NCBI GenBank assembly: GCA_025084515.1 | Contig: JAJAGP010001520.1 | Location: forward strand, 1-64,000 | Direction of reading: 5' to 3' | DNA length: 64,000 nt | Source: Ancistrus triradiatus | Lineage: Eukaryota > Chordata > Actinopteri > Siluriformes > Loricariidae | Part shown: positions 46,251-59,110 of the stretch, in pieces | How positions within the stretch are numbered: the first letter of the stretch is position 1 | How the letters are laid out: the number at the start of each line of letters is the position of its first letter | The notes under the pieces: model-generated | Database searches by the model: none | Told to the model about the DNA's origin: nothing | Seen by the model: only the letters and a program-made list of their open reading frames with translations | Position numbers and translations under genes: made by a program

Positions 46251-47700
46251 ACGCATATGTATCAGGAGAGGTGTGGCCTGCAAAGTGGGAGGATTCAGCG
46301 GCTCATCCAGAGCTGGATGTGCTCATTAAGGATCTGTCACTGTAAAGACAATGAGTCTCCTTTGTGCTAAAACCTCTGCCGGTCTCAGAAGCACGGAGGC
46401 TAGTTTATCAGACACGAGAATGAAAAGGTTTCTAATCTACATCTACGCCCCAGAGCAGTACATATTATCGTTATTCACAATACCCCTTGAAAGAGCTGCT
46501 CCTATGGTTTTCTGTTTTGTCTGCTGACTGAGAAATACAGGGGAAATCATTTTGAAAATCGGATTTGACACACTTCCAAGCTGAACTAGGTCAATCAACA
46601 GAAGTGACAGTCAGATCATTGAGCATCAAATCCAGTAGGCTTATCTGCAGCAGTATGTCACAGTATTACAGCAGCTTGAGAACTTGCTGAGACCAAATAT
46701 GCACGCTTATCTCAACATATCTCAAAATAAGAAGTCCATCTCGGGAACACGCTTTCAATCGGCCCTTCAAACACATCTTGGTCATCATATAATATTACTG
46801 CTACAGCTCATCAGTGAAGCACAGCTACCATAGATAAATGACAAATGCAGCTCAAATTCACTATACTCTAGTGATTGCAGGTGTCATCATAATAGCATCT
46901 CCAGAAACAAGTCAGCAATCAAAGACTAGGAGGTTCATAGTGGGCTCATAATAGCTGCTGCACCTCTAAGCCTGTGATAATTACGATACAATAGAGCCAC
47001 AGTGGGGTGCAAATACAGGAGTCCCCCTCAGAGGAAGGAGGGAATCATAATGAGCTGTGATTGTTAACAAATTGGCCCTGGAGTCAGGAGCCAGTCACAC
47101 ACAACACACACATATGTATAGTACAACAACAGTTAAGGATAGATGAGCTCCCTAGTTATCAGATGCTTCCCTCTTTGAGGTAATAATCCGATTTAGTGGG
47201 CTTTAATTTCTCTCCACTGCCCGAGGCCAGGCCAGTAGAGACCCTACCAACCATGCTCCATCAGTACTAACAGAAGAGCAGTAATAGATCCCATCTTTGT
47301 GAATTAGGTACAGCTGTCATTGTTTTGCACTCATTCGTACTATACATGGTATGCTATGGATAAAACGCAAAGTACAATGAGAATCTATTAAAAGCACAGA
47401 GAGACCACATAGAACACCCTACACATTCTTTACCTCAAGAAGCAAGAAGCCAGGGACCAGACTTTTTTGCAGTTGCCAGGCAATAACAAATCCCTGAAGT
47501 GCTATCCACTAAAGTGTCAATTTTACATCAAAGGGTCTTGTTGTGAGAAAAGAGTGTACAGACAGAAGGGGTCGGATATTGCATTTCAAGGGCTGCATGC
47601 GGCAGGACCATGAACTAGGATTCAATTTCAGGCTTTAGAGCTACTACAGACAGTTTGGAGCATCAGCATGAGGACAGCCTCCACATCGAGATGATTCTAC
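46251..47700. other. Sequence upstream of short pdzrn4, candidate conserved block
   Basis: 46880-47260 is complex and non-repetitive (tgtgataattacgat, ggctttaatttctctccact) and is plausible as an enhancer of the nearby promoter. No exon or transposon recognised. Confidence 0.3.
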
Positions 47701-47701
47701 A

Positions 47702-47850
47702 CAGGGGTGCACTGATCGTTCCAGTATTTTAGGCTGATATCGGCAATACTGATCAGGTATCAGAGCAGATATGGCATTTTCTGATCTGATCACTATTGTC
47801 AGTTTTTTCAAAAAACAGAAGAGCAGTAGTACGAAACACTAGAAGACCAG
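47702..47850 (+). mobile_element. hAT-like terminal fragment
   Basis: caggggtgcactgatcgttc with a following gctgatatcggcaatactga resembles the terminus of a widespread hAT group whose ends read caggg-tgcac-gat. Only one end is visible and the interior is not recognised. Confidence 0.5.
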
Positions 47851-48167
47851 TCCAATATTTACCAAAAAAGTTAATTGCAGTCGAAGCTCCCTCTGGGTGT
47901 ATCTCATTCTGAAAAATGGTTTGAAAACTGAATATTCAGAAAGCGGAAGCCCCGCATCAATTTCTATGAGAAAATTCCTACCATGTTCCAGCATATTGCA
48001 ATCAATCACCTACATTCATTGATGTCAGCATAATATTGCAGCGCCAGGGTCTTTCTGATTTACCAACCAGGCCTGTTATCGGCTTCATCTCTCTGTCGTG
48101 CAGACCATCTACTATCCCTTGTGCATATATGTCCACCGGTTGTTCTACGTCGGTTGTATCATGGGCG

Positions 48168-48358
48168 GCACAGTGGCTCGGTGAGTAGCACCGCCACCTG
48201 AATGCAAGAAGGGCCTAGGTTCAATCCCAGACAGCAGCAGCCTGGGTCCTTTCTTTGTGAAGTCTGCATGTTCTCCTCGTGTCTGTGTGGCTTTACTCCA
48301 GCTACTCTGGTTTAAAGATGTGCGTTAGGTTAATTGATTACACTAAATTGGCATTGAC
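48168..48358 (+). mobile_element. SINE fragment (Mermaid-like)
   Basis: gcggcacagtggctcggtga (A box region), aggttcaatcccag (B box), then tgcatgttctcctcgtgtct and gcgttaggttaattg in the family order. The 3' part is replaced by the AT microsatellite. Confidence 0.8.
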
Positions 48359-48364
48359 TTGCGC

Positions 48365-48365
<1 letters not shown>

Positions 48366-48441
<76 letters not shown>

Positions 48442-48512
48442 ATATACTGTATGACTTGTGTGTGTGTGTGTATGTATATATATATATATATGTACATACA
48501 CACACACACACT
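48366..48512. repeat. Compound (AT)n/(GT)n/(AC)n microsatellite with hairpin potential
   Basis: An AT tract of about 70 bp (48370-48439) is followed by a GT run, a TA run and an AC run (48457-48512). The GT and AC arms are complementary around the TA centre. Confidence 0.95.
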
Positions 48513-48519
48513 CATATAT

Positions 48520-50879
48520 AGTCATATATATGACTAATCTTCATGTAAACTTGTGTGTGTCACTGATGCTGATAGACCAAATAAACAAAACATATATTAT
48601 CTCACAGTGTGATATTTCTAGCATTAGATGGTATGAAGTTAGATAACAATTACCACATAATTAGCAACCTAATGAAATAAAAGTTTTGCAATAGAAAAGA
48701 AGTGGTGGGTGCAGGTAGAGGCAAGATGCCTTTCAGAATGACAGCATGTAAAATAATACACATTAAATTTAATTTCTTCAACTGAACGTTTCAGATGTTA
48801 TTCAGATTGCTAGTCTTTATACAGTAATGGGTTGGTGGTTCTGATAGCAGGGTAGGGTTATAAGAAGTTAGTATGTTATGATGAGAAAATCAGTTACAAT
48901 ATATTATGACAGAGTTTTAAAAGCACTGACCCTTGATACCAGCAATACTAAGAATCATCATTTTAATCCAGCATATCAGTATGCGCTAATGTGAATGCAT
49001 GTGTGATGTTGACTGATGGCACAGATTATGCACATGAACATAGATTGCATTTGGCTCAGTTACTGTGGGGAAGACAATATTGGATAGGCAATAGGTATCA
49101 GCTGGTTCTCAGCTGGATAAGTTTTTTAAAAACTGATTGCTGACACTACATGCTAGATAATACGAATCACAAATATGGCACTGAACAAGAAAAGCTAGGA
49201 AAAGCGAAAATACCATATGCTTTATGTAAAACGGAAACAACTCCACTGCTGTTTTCACATTCTTCTATCGACAAGTTTCTGAACCACTGGCATTTGGTTT
49301 CTTCCTCTTCAGATATTCCATTTAATCTATTGTATGCTAGCCTTGTACATGCCTGAGCAAAAAAAGAAGCTTTTCTGCTCTCTTTTCATGGACATCCCAC
49401 AGTGCAGGCATGGAGAAGCCATCCATCCTCACACCAGGGGTCATATTACTTCATTTCCCAGACTGTGCCTTATGAAAGTTAGAGTTCAAATGCACGACCA
49501 GTAAATGTTGCGATCCTGTATGAAACTGAGACAGGATGTATTAAACACTGGCCACTGGTCTAGTGGTATGACCCACATGAGGGACAGGTGTTGGATAGGA
49601 GTGAAAAGTTTGATCTTTTAATAAAATATAATTAAAAGAAATTCATATATATTTTATAATTAAATATATATGTAACATGAATTATAAGAATGTATATGTC
49701 TCATGAGAATGGACTGGAGTAGTGTAATGGCTCAGTACTGCAAACAACAAATAATTACGTTGTGACTGCCATTTAAGACCAATCTCTCTGAGCAAAAATC
49801 AAGTAATGGTTCAAGAAATGGCTATTTATTAGGAAATAATTTGGACGTGCTCTACATGTGCAGATTTGTAGACAATTCAAACATAATCAGGTGTGTATAT
49901 GGATAAAAGTAAGAAAATATTTGACAAAACAGCAAGAGATTCTGTCTCACCATATATCCATATGTAAATAAAAGATGCTTTACTAAAGCAGTTTAGTAAT
50001 GTTTCAAATGTTCACCTATTCCATGATTGTGTATGTAAAAATCCAAAACAGAACTAAAAACAAGTTCATTTTAACATAAGTTTATTTAATCTGGTATGGT
50101 ATTTAAATAAGGCAGATGCCATTTGTAGAGGTGGGCTGAGCAGCCAAAATCAAATAGTCAAATTATAAGTGAGTATAAGTGAACATGAATAGATGAAATA
50201 GGCTCTTATTTACATTTCAGAACAATAAGTAGTAATGAGACCAACCAATGCAAATTAACGGCAGGAAAAATACATTTCATTCAGATATTAACATGTATTA
50301 CAACCTACAGAGTGTGACCCCATTTTATTTACTCATGGATATTGTTGCTATGGTTGCATATAATTAGAGGTGGTACGTAACAAAGTACAAGCACACCTCT
50401 ACAGACATTTATACGATACATCTTTGAGACATTATAGAGATACTCAGATGAATCAACATTTCAGAAGTCATCGCAGAGTCATGCATGACAAAGTATAAAA
50501 CTGAAAGTATAAAACTTATGAAGCCTGTCTAATGCTTTATGCTTTTTAATGTTTAGCATAATGCCTTCTACTCCCAAAATGAACTGTATATACATTTACA
50601 CTGTAACATTTTTATTAATCAGACACTTGAGGTTTGTCCATAAATATAATAATATAAAAATATTAAGAAACATTGTTTAATACAATAATATGAAGTTTGT
50701 TCAACTAAAATGCAATGACAGTGTTTCAAAGAGTCGATGATAACTATTGTTTGGGTTAAATATCATCAGCATTACTGAACACTGGCATGTCTAGTTGTGA
50801 GCGATTTAGCAGCATTCATTTTAAAAAAATCAAAAGTATTATATTTTGTATATTTCGGTTCCTCATGTCTGAAAATGTT
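48520..50879. other. Noncoding sequence, nothing recognised
   Basis: AT-rich. Around 50366-50400 (gaggtggtacgtaacaaagt) may be the end of an interspersed repeat, uncertain. Confidence 0.4.
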
Positions 50880-51030
50880 GTGTGTAAGAGTGTGAGCGTG
50901 TGTGCCCTACAATGCATTGGCGCCCTATGAAGGATTGTTCCTGCCTTGCACCCTATGCCGGCGGCCAGGCACCAGCTCTCCCGCAACCCTGTCCAGGATC
51001 AAGCGGATAAGTTAATTAATGAATGAATGG
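50880..51030 (+). mobile_element. SINE 3' fragment (Mermaid-like)
   Basis: gagcgtgtgtgccctacaat, ctctcccgcaaccctgtcca and ggataagttaattaatgaat correspond to the tail of the same SINE group as 58218. The tRNA-like head is absent, a 5' truncation. Confidence 0.7.
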
Positions 51031-53784
51031 TTGAAAATGTTTCATTCTGTTTTTGCTGTGGTTGACTAAAGATGGTCATTTCATGTGTATGATTTTTGCA
51101 GATGATTCATGTAATTGTAGAACAAACCATTGTGTACCTCCAGTGTCATGGATCCGTACGTCTTACCTTCAATAAAAGACATCCTGACTCAAAAACTGAG
51201 TTAGAAAGGGTTTTTAAAGAAATACTTTTGCTTTCTTTTTACTTTTAAGTACATTTACCAGTATATTTAGTAGCGCTTACTTTTCACTTTAAGTACATTT
51301 AATGGCATGTACTTATATACTTCTAATTAAGTAAAACATATAGGCCATGCTTCAACTTTTACTTGAGTATTTTTTATCTGATTAGTAGTACATAAGTAAA
51401 ACATGTCCTCATATAATCAAGTACTTAAAAAAAAAATAAAATAAAAATATGAATCACACTGGCCGTCAGTAAGAAATGCAAAAACACTTTTCTCTCAAAC
51501 AAACACAAACAAAACTGCGTTAGTTATCAGTTGCTTGTCAGTATTTCGAGGGATAGTGTCAATTATCTTCTCAAACAACCTATATTCATACACATATTTC
51601 ATTGTTCAGCACTGTTATAAATCCACGAGACTTGCTTTCCTGACAAAAAAGTTGGTCATAACTCAGTATGTCCTTCAATAACATACTTTCTCTTTATTCC
51701 TTCAGGATGCCACACACACTCCTCCAACTGCAACCAACTATAATAGCAATTTTTCATTTTGCGCGACCTCATTATTTATCCCCACAATGACCTGCATTTG
51801 AAGATCTTGACAATCATTATATGGCTGTTGAAAACAGTGCATTCTCCTTATGAAACCGATTTGAACACCCTGGCTACCACTCTAATGACCACCTGAAAAT
51901 AGCACAACACTCAAATGAATAAAACGATCTCAATGATGATACTTTCCCTCCTTTTATTGAACAGCGGATAAAGTGTCAGTGTCAGTGTCAGTCAACTACA
52001 ATTATGGAATTTTTTTATTTGCCTGCCAGGGTATTTTGTCATTTCTTTATTACTATTATTATTCTGATGAGCAGAAGCAATTGTAACCAATCAATCTATT
52101 ATATGAGCTGCACACAAACACACACACAGACAGAATGATAGTAGCATACACCCACTGCTCTCTTAAAACACACATATTCTCCCACTGGTTAATCTCTGTG
52201 GGTGCTAATGACTTATAGCTTACAGTGCTCCGGGAATCAAGATCCAGCTGGGTTATATCAAGACCAAGAAGAAAGAAGAGAAACAAAGAAAGCCAAACCA
52301 CTCACAAAAGTGCTCATATTTAGACGCGATAGATCCCACTTTGCAAAGACAGGGGCTTCTGAAGGATCTTAACACTATGCTTGTTAAAGTACATCCTACA
52401 TCCTGTTAAATTATCCAAAGTCTCTTGCATGAGGTTGATCTTACAAAGACTACGCAGAAGGCTCAGTTATACATAAAAGAAAAAAAATCGATTTTTTTCT
52501 ATTCCTTTATCTTGGCTGGGTCAGCACCTCACACAGCGAATGTGCTCTTCAGTTTACTGGTTTGTGCAGTTCTAACACAACACAACCTTACAGAATTCCA
52601 TCCTAAATTTACCATGGTACACAGTTTCTAAATTTACTTACATGAGAACTGTGAACGCTGGAACACGAAGCTACAGAAGTCGTGACCAGTTCACCAGTTT
52701 CTCGACAGAACAGCGCCTAATCCCAGAGGCTTCTGAGTGCTGTTTGCTATCATAAATGCACCATGGCTTCTACCATTGAAGTGCAGAAGCCTTTCAGAAG
52801 ATGTGAAACAAGCATTTGAAGTAACAATTTATCTTACTGTATTATATAAATAATTAAGGAAGGCAAGAAGAGGCTTCTCAAGAAAACTGCCTTCATTTCC
52901 CAATACTGCAGCTGTTTTACACTCATCCTGACACGATTCTTCCCAGCCTGTTCTTCTCATCATTCACCTCTTAGACATCCAGTGCTACGTACCGTGCATT
53001 ATACAACAAAACAAGCATCATCCAAAACCCTGTGGACATCTGTGGGAAACTTTAATAGGAAACCGAGATTCTTCTGGCAAACATTCAACAAGAGCAGCAA
53101 TATGAAGTGAAATTTTGTGGAACTCGAAGAGCCACAGCACAAAAGCACACTGATGAATTAAAAATTGTCTGCCACTGGAGATCAAAAGCAGGGAAAGCTA
53201 ATGGAATGAATACAATACCTCCATTAATGCCAGTGCGGTGACTGTATACACAAATGAATACAAGTGTTTACACAAATACACACATTCACACAACACAAAC
53301 AGTTGAAAGGCCGCTACCATCTGATTGTACAGCTTCATACATGCTACAAAATTACACTGTAAGGCCCAGTGTCACCCTAAAATGACCCCAAGCCATTAGA
53401 GCTGGGAATAGTCTTTCTTACAATACACACAAAATATGTTGGCTCTCTGAATGAAAGTATTTTATAATCAACTGACAGAAATGAGTCTGACAGAAATGCA
53501 ACAGGCGAAGCAAAAAGTGGATCATCCAAGTCTGCACCCATTTAGAAGAAAGACTTAGCCCTTAGCCCTCAGTCTATGGAGTCCACCCAAAAATGTGCCA
53601 ACTTGCAATGTTAATGATAACACAGTTGAATGTATTGATCAGTAGTGTGAAAGAGAGATGGAATGGACTATATATACTTCCTCTGTGCACTAGAGTCACC
53701 CCCCACCTTCCAAAACATGCCATCAAGAGGATTGGCTACTTTAAGTTGTCCATCAAGTACACAAAAGAACTGACTGGACAGTTT
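51031..53784. other. Noncoding sequence, few features
   Basis: 51200-51435 is dense in (t)taagtaca motifs in both orientations and resembles a MITE-type repeat, without visible termini. 52100-52300 is more complex and may be conserved. No exon found. Confidence 0.35.
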
Positions 53785-53880
53785 TGGCTCAATGGCTAAG
53801 GCACTGTACTTCACAGTAATCCTAGCAATTTCAAATCCCTAATCCACCAAGCTGCCACCAATGGGCCCTTAAGCAAGACA
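53785..53880 (+). mobile_element. Degenerate tRNA-derived SINE fragment
   Basis: ggctcaatggctaaggcact and ccaccaagctgccacc correspond in order to the first half of the 37951 SINE, with the second half lost. Confidence 0.5.
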
Positions 53881-55282
53881 AGACATGTCACATACACACA
53901 CACTTTTTGTCTTCCAATTTAGTAGCCCAAATCCTTGTTGCTAGTTGCATCAAGTGTATACAAGGTAGGCAATGGATACACAACAACTCTAGTCAGGATA
54001 AGGCTAGATTACTAAAAATGAATGAATGAATGTTCAAGAGGCAATGGGTGGACACGTACATTACATAAAAATGGATGAAAACCTGCCACTGTTTCGAGTA
54101 ATACTGGTTGGGAATGAAAAATAGGGAACAATGCTATGAAAATGACAGAATCACTGATTTCAACACTTTTAAAGCAGTGAGTGATTTATTTGTTAAATTG
54201 CCCCTTGTGTGCCATGATCAAACATTTGCTTGTTCTGAAACATTTCCCTACGGTGTGAGTAGGTGTGTATGGTGATATTGAAGGGTAACATTTTATCTGC
54301 CTGCACTATTATGCATGGTGTCAAGAGACACAAATCACTTCCCTTTTGTAGAAGAGCAGGTGCACTGGTATGCAGTTATTCGTGATGACATATTTAAGAC
54401 TGAATATTTCAGTATGGAGATAGCTCTGTCTCCATAGTTTGGAAGCTCAGCCCAAGTTTAAAGTTATGTGGATAATACTGCCAGGTGTGACTAAGTGAGT
54501 CAGTTTGTGACACCCTACAACAGAAGGTGATCCTTTAAGACTTATTGGTATCAGACCCACATTGCTTTTTGCTTTATTACTATAATTACAGTTTAGCGTT
54601 AAGAGCTGGCCTCAGCGGAAGGGTTCAGGTGAACTTCAGAATGTCACAAAAGAGCAAACAGGACATCGCACAACACGAGACATACAAAGCTTGTGTAGAA
54701 TAACAAGAATCATTGATTCTCTGCCCTTAAACCTCCAGCTGCTAGAGTAACTGTCAATAGAGTCAATAAAGTCCATACAGTAAAGACTGTTGAGTCTATC
54801 CTAAAAAGAGAAACAGATCTATAGGACAATCTGTAGAGAGAGGGTTTAAAAGAGTAACACATATGCGGCAGTCCAGTGAGAGTTATGCTGATCGTAGCAA
54901 TACACTAATAGACTCATAAACCTTCCCTGTCCTACACAAGGCCTTTTAGGCAATGCCATTTATTTGTACGTGTGAAGGTTATGATACTTTTTTAAGCCTA
55001 TTATTGGTAATGTATCACTGTGCCTAGCGTTTTTCAAACTGTTCAAAAGCTCACACTATAGTGCAAGTGTACTGGGTACCAATAACATTCAGTCATTTTC
55101 AGTTTTATATCTATATATAATAGCTTTGAACGCATGAATGTTTTGCTACATTGTAACATCAAGACAATAACTTAGATGCAACGTATGTACCACTGTGGCA
55201 TTTAGAGACTGTTTGAAGTTATCTTATCACATCTGACAACCATAATAATCGAGATCACCTGATTCATTACTTGTATGAGTGG
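53881..55282. other. Noncoding sequence, nothing recognised
   Basis: No repeat family or exon identified in this AT-rich stretch. Confidence 0.45.
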
Positions 55283-55290
55283 GATTAGAT

Positions 55291-55489
55291 TTACATTTAA
55301 AGCATTTAGCAGTTCCCCTTATCCAGAGTGACTTACAATTAAATACAATCTTACAATTCAAGCAATTGTGGGTTAAGGGTCTTGCTCAAGGACCCAACAG
55401 TGGTGGCTTGGCAGAGGTGGGATTTGAACCCAGAACCTTCTGGTCCATAGTCCAGTATCTTAACCACTAGGCCACCACAGTCCACCACA
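55291..55489 (-). mobile_element. tRNA-derived SINE with 8-bp target duplication, minus strand
   Basis: Reverse complement of the 37951 SINE, from ttacatttaaagcatttagc to gccaccacag. GATTAGAT at 55283-55290 is repeated at 55490-55497, a direct flanking duplication that fixes the borders of the insertion. Confidence 0.9.
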
Positions 55490-55497
55490 GATTAGAT

Positions 55498-56477
55498 GGT
55501 TATTAGTGGGATCACCAGGGTCTTTGAATATGTTATATAAGAAGGATAGACTCCAAGCTCAATGGCCATAGTCCAAAATGAGCTACTGGGTATTAATGGA
55601 GGAGCAGTTGTTTTATTAATGTTGAATTGTGATTTGAGCAAAAGAAGAAGTGACAAAATAAGAGCCCAACATCAAATCTAAAAGTAATATATAAACTGCT
55701 GTGCAGTCAAAGGAAGGTTATTTAAAATGAGAAATAGCTGACAGTTGGTCACTGGCAGATGAGTATGAGTGGCATACATATGAAATAAAGAAAGAGTGTG
55801 TGACATGACGAGGAATTTTGTTCAGCAAGAGTAAGACAACAGCTTTTACGTTTCTTTTCATTTTTTTAACATAGGTGTCTAGAATGTGCAATGACAATTT
55901 TGTGTGATTTTGTTTCGCAGAATGAACCTCAAGAAGCAAAAAATATTACTATCAATTAAACTGCACTGCAGTCCCAACATCACGTGCATTTCTCATGACC
56001 TCCTAGGTGACACAATTCTGCAAGAGCGACACAGCCAGCCAGGTCTGACTTATAAAAGTTATATGTGCAAGCCAGCCAGGCAGGACTGACTAATAAAAGC
56101 TGTACTTTCATGGAGGCAATCCCATAAAAGTGTGACAGATACATTTGTTTCTGAAACGGCGCGTTTACAGTCAGCTGTTCCACACAAGGGCTGACCTAGA
56201 GGCACAAGAGCAACGAGCTATACCTATATTCTGTTTTTATTACTTTTATCAGGGAAAGGCAGTAAATTTACACAAGAATGTTGATCAGTGGACATCCAGC
56301 CAGACACAACAACTAAATCAGACCACTAAGTGACTTTGGCAGTGACACTTTTGTGCTGATTGTTAGAGATACAGAGTAGCTGCACTGCTCTAGGTCCTGT
56401 ATGTATTTGTTACCACTGGAGCCCGGATAAAATATTTCATCACGTTGATTGCTATGCCCCTGGATATACCTGACACT
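55498..56477. other. Noncoding sequence with a short local duplication
   Basis: At about 56033-56105, agccagccagg...ctgact(t/a)ataaaag occurs twice in tandem with a period near 46 bp. Nothing else recognised. Confidence 0.45.
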
Positions 56478-57260
56478 AGGGTTGTGTGACATGTATCGCC
56501 TACAATAACATCTTAATTGTTGTTTTAACTATGTGTGAGCTGACATTCTCAAGTATCTCACTTGCGTTGCAAAAAACAGTCAAAAACACACCTTAAGAGT
56601 TCACATATTCACTACAGACAGGTAGGAGAGACTACTGCGTATGTGACCTGAGTGCACAAATCAAGCTAGTGTTCTACCTAAAAATGCATGATGCAGTTAA
56701 AAATGAGTGAACAAACTGGAGACAAAATACAGACACCACCAGCCTCACAGTCTATGTCGTCAGATTTAATTGCTAGACGTAGATCATCCTCACTCACTTG
56801 GAGTTGTTTCTGCCTTGAAAAGACAAATGTTGCTCACAAGATGGCAATCTGCAGACTGTCAGAAATCAGTTGCTGTTAAAGACAAATCGTCAACAAAATA
56901 ATGCAGATATGCATATTTTTACGTTATTTCATTTAATATTTTTTATCTGTTAATACTTATTTAGTTTCTGTTTGTAAACTCTTATTATAAACATTAATTA
57001 GGTAGCTTAGTCTAATTCTTACATATACCATCTAAGCCAACCAAGGAGTATGAGTACCTTCTTGAGTCTTGGTCCTCCCAAGATTTCTTCCTTATATTGT
57101 TTTTGTAATAATAACTAGCTACCATGCAGAATGTAAAGATTATGACAAACTTCATGAGCCAGCTGTCCACAACATGCTTAAACTAGCCAAGGTACAAGCA
57201 CAAAAACACACTCAGCAAATTTTAGCAGAATCACTCTGTAAAAAAAAGTTCCTTACAACA
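56478..57260 (+). mobile_element. hAT-type relic with BED-finger coding traces
   Basis: Begins tagggttgtgtgacatgtat, a hAT-like end. Plus-strand traces read TNVAHKMAICRL, then after stops and an insertion YHAECKDYDKLHEPA, the Cys and His parts of a BED-type zinc finger followed by the start of the transposase. It is homologous to 63040-63440 on the opposite strand. Confidence 0.65.
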
Positions 57261-58138
57261 AGAAAAGCGAAAGATTTTCTTTACATTTAAATTAATTTCA
57301 ATGTTAATTCCATTGATGTCATTAGTAAGCTTCAACTGATATCCTATTTACAAGAGCAAGCTAGTACAATGCAAGACTTTTACAAACGCATTTCTGAAGA
57401 ATACAGAGTATCGTCTGATTATCCCTGACAAAATCCCAGACAATACAGAGATATATTTTTTGTTAGTATCATACCCTCCTACCAGAAAGATGCACAATTC
57501 TCATCAAAAGGCCAAGCAATTGAATTTCCCAGTAATAAAACCACCAACCCTTTATTTGTGAATAATCTTTTCAGGAGAGATTAACAGAGCATCATGACCA
57601 GGCCCAGCAGGCAGAAATCTTATTTTCTGCTCTTCTATTATGTAAGAAGGGAAAACAAATGTTTTTTTTCCCATTAAAAATGACTGTATTGAGTTCATAA
57701 TACTGGTAGTCACAAAGCAACTGAGTCACTCTGATCAGTTCATCTCACCTTATCACCTAAAGCTGATATCAATATCCTGATACCAGCATTTATCATTTCT
57801 GAGACCCAATGTGTATAAGGTACATACATTATTAGAATTCACTGTAAATATGGAAAGCATTGACACTTCTTCTTGTAGTAGAAAGACTTAGATTTTGTGT
57901 GTGTATAAACTATTTTATTGACCCAATAGTGGAACAGAGTTTCCAAATCGTGGGTTTGGAAACAAATTATCCATTTTTGGCAAAGCTTTTATAGTGCCAT
58001 GCACTGTCCCCTTTTGGCTGTAAAAAACTTTCAGGTTATCCATGATTTGATGCTGAGAAAGACCTTCTTGGTTCAGTAATAACATTACAGCCACCTCAGG
58101 TGGATACTGATCCAGCTTGTACCTATCTGTCTATATAT
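57261..58138. other. Noncoding sequence, possibly more hAT remnant
   Basis: May include further decayed hAT sequence downstream of the BED-finger trace, but no motif could be recognised. Confidence 0.35.
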
Positions 58139-58992
58139 ATTCCAGCTCTGGAAAATATTAAGAGACCACTGCAAAATTATTAGTTTCTCTGATTTTACTA
58201 TTTGTAGATTCTGTATGGGGCAGCACGGTGGCTCGGTGGACACTGTCACGTCACAGCAGGAAGGTTCTGGGTTCAATCCCCAGTTGGGGTGGTCTGGGTC
58301 CTTTCTGTATGGAGTCTGCATGTCCTTTCCATGTTTGCGTGGGTTTACTCCGGGTATCCCGGTTTCCTCCCACAGTCCAAAGACATGAGTGTTAGGTTAA
58401 TTGCTGTCTCTAAAGTACTCCCAGCATGTGAGTGTGTGTGCCTTGTGATGGACCTATAAGAATGGCCATGCACTGGCTCTCCCGCAACCTTGTAAAGGAT
58501 TAAATGGATAAGAAAGTGAGTGAGTGCGTGAGTGAGGTACTGTATGTGTTTGAGTGAAATGGATCGTTTTTTATTCTACACATTACTGACAAATTCCAAA
58601 TAAAACTATTTAATTGCAGCAACGACAAGACCATTTATTCACTGTAAATGACAACTGGTCAAAATAACATAGGAGATGCAATGTTTTCAGGCCTTAATTA
58701 ATAATAAAAATAATAATACAAAGTAAACAAGTATAGAGTAATTTTTTAACAAAACAATACTAATGTTTCAACTTCAGAAATCAATACTTCAATCACAGCT
58801 TTCATGTGTCTTGTACCTTTCCCCAATAAATAAGATTTGGACCAGGTGATCACATAATCAGTATCTCATTAAGTAGAATGAGGTATGTCTGTGTTGAAAT
58901 TCATCAGATACTGGAATGGAATTGCTGCCACAGGTAGATATATTGATTTTGAGAAAAGTTGGGGTGGTATCTTATTTTTCTCTAGTGCTGTA
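58139..58992. mobile_element. Tc1-type relic split by a SINE
   Basis: The left end tccagctctggaaaatatta (continuing agagaccac) and right end (reverse complement acagcactagagaaaaataa, then gataccacc) are diverged inverted repeats. The blocks before and after the SINE at 58218-58539 join into the known order of this repeat. No transposase frame. Confidence 0.7.
58218..58539 (+). mobile_element. Full-length SINE (Mermaid-like) with target duplication
   Basis: Head gggcagcacggtggctcggt (A box), gggttcaatcccc (B box), central tttactccgggtatcccggt and cctcccacagtccaaagaca, and tail ctctcccgcaaccttgt with a gtgagtgagtg run. CTGTATG is duplicated on both sides (58211-58217 and 58540-58546), placing the insertion inside the older Tc1-type relic. 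Confidence 0.88.
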
Positions 58993-58995
58993 TAT

Positions 58996-59110
58996 ATACT
59001 CAGCAGCCACTTCATTAGGTACACCTTGGCAGTACCAGGTTGGACCCCCTTTTGCCTTAATTCTTCATGGCATAAATCTGACATGGTGCTGGTAACATGC
59101 TTAAAGATGG
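58996..59110 (-). mobile_element. 3' end of a Tc1-like element, minus strand
   Basis: The plus strand reads cagcagccacttcattaggt then acacctt, the terminal repeat of a very common fish Tc1-like family, followed by the reverse complement of its last coding segment (ggcaaaagggggtccaacct). The same family as the 3785-4330 relic. The other end is missing. Confidence 0.7.
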
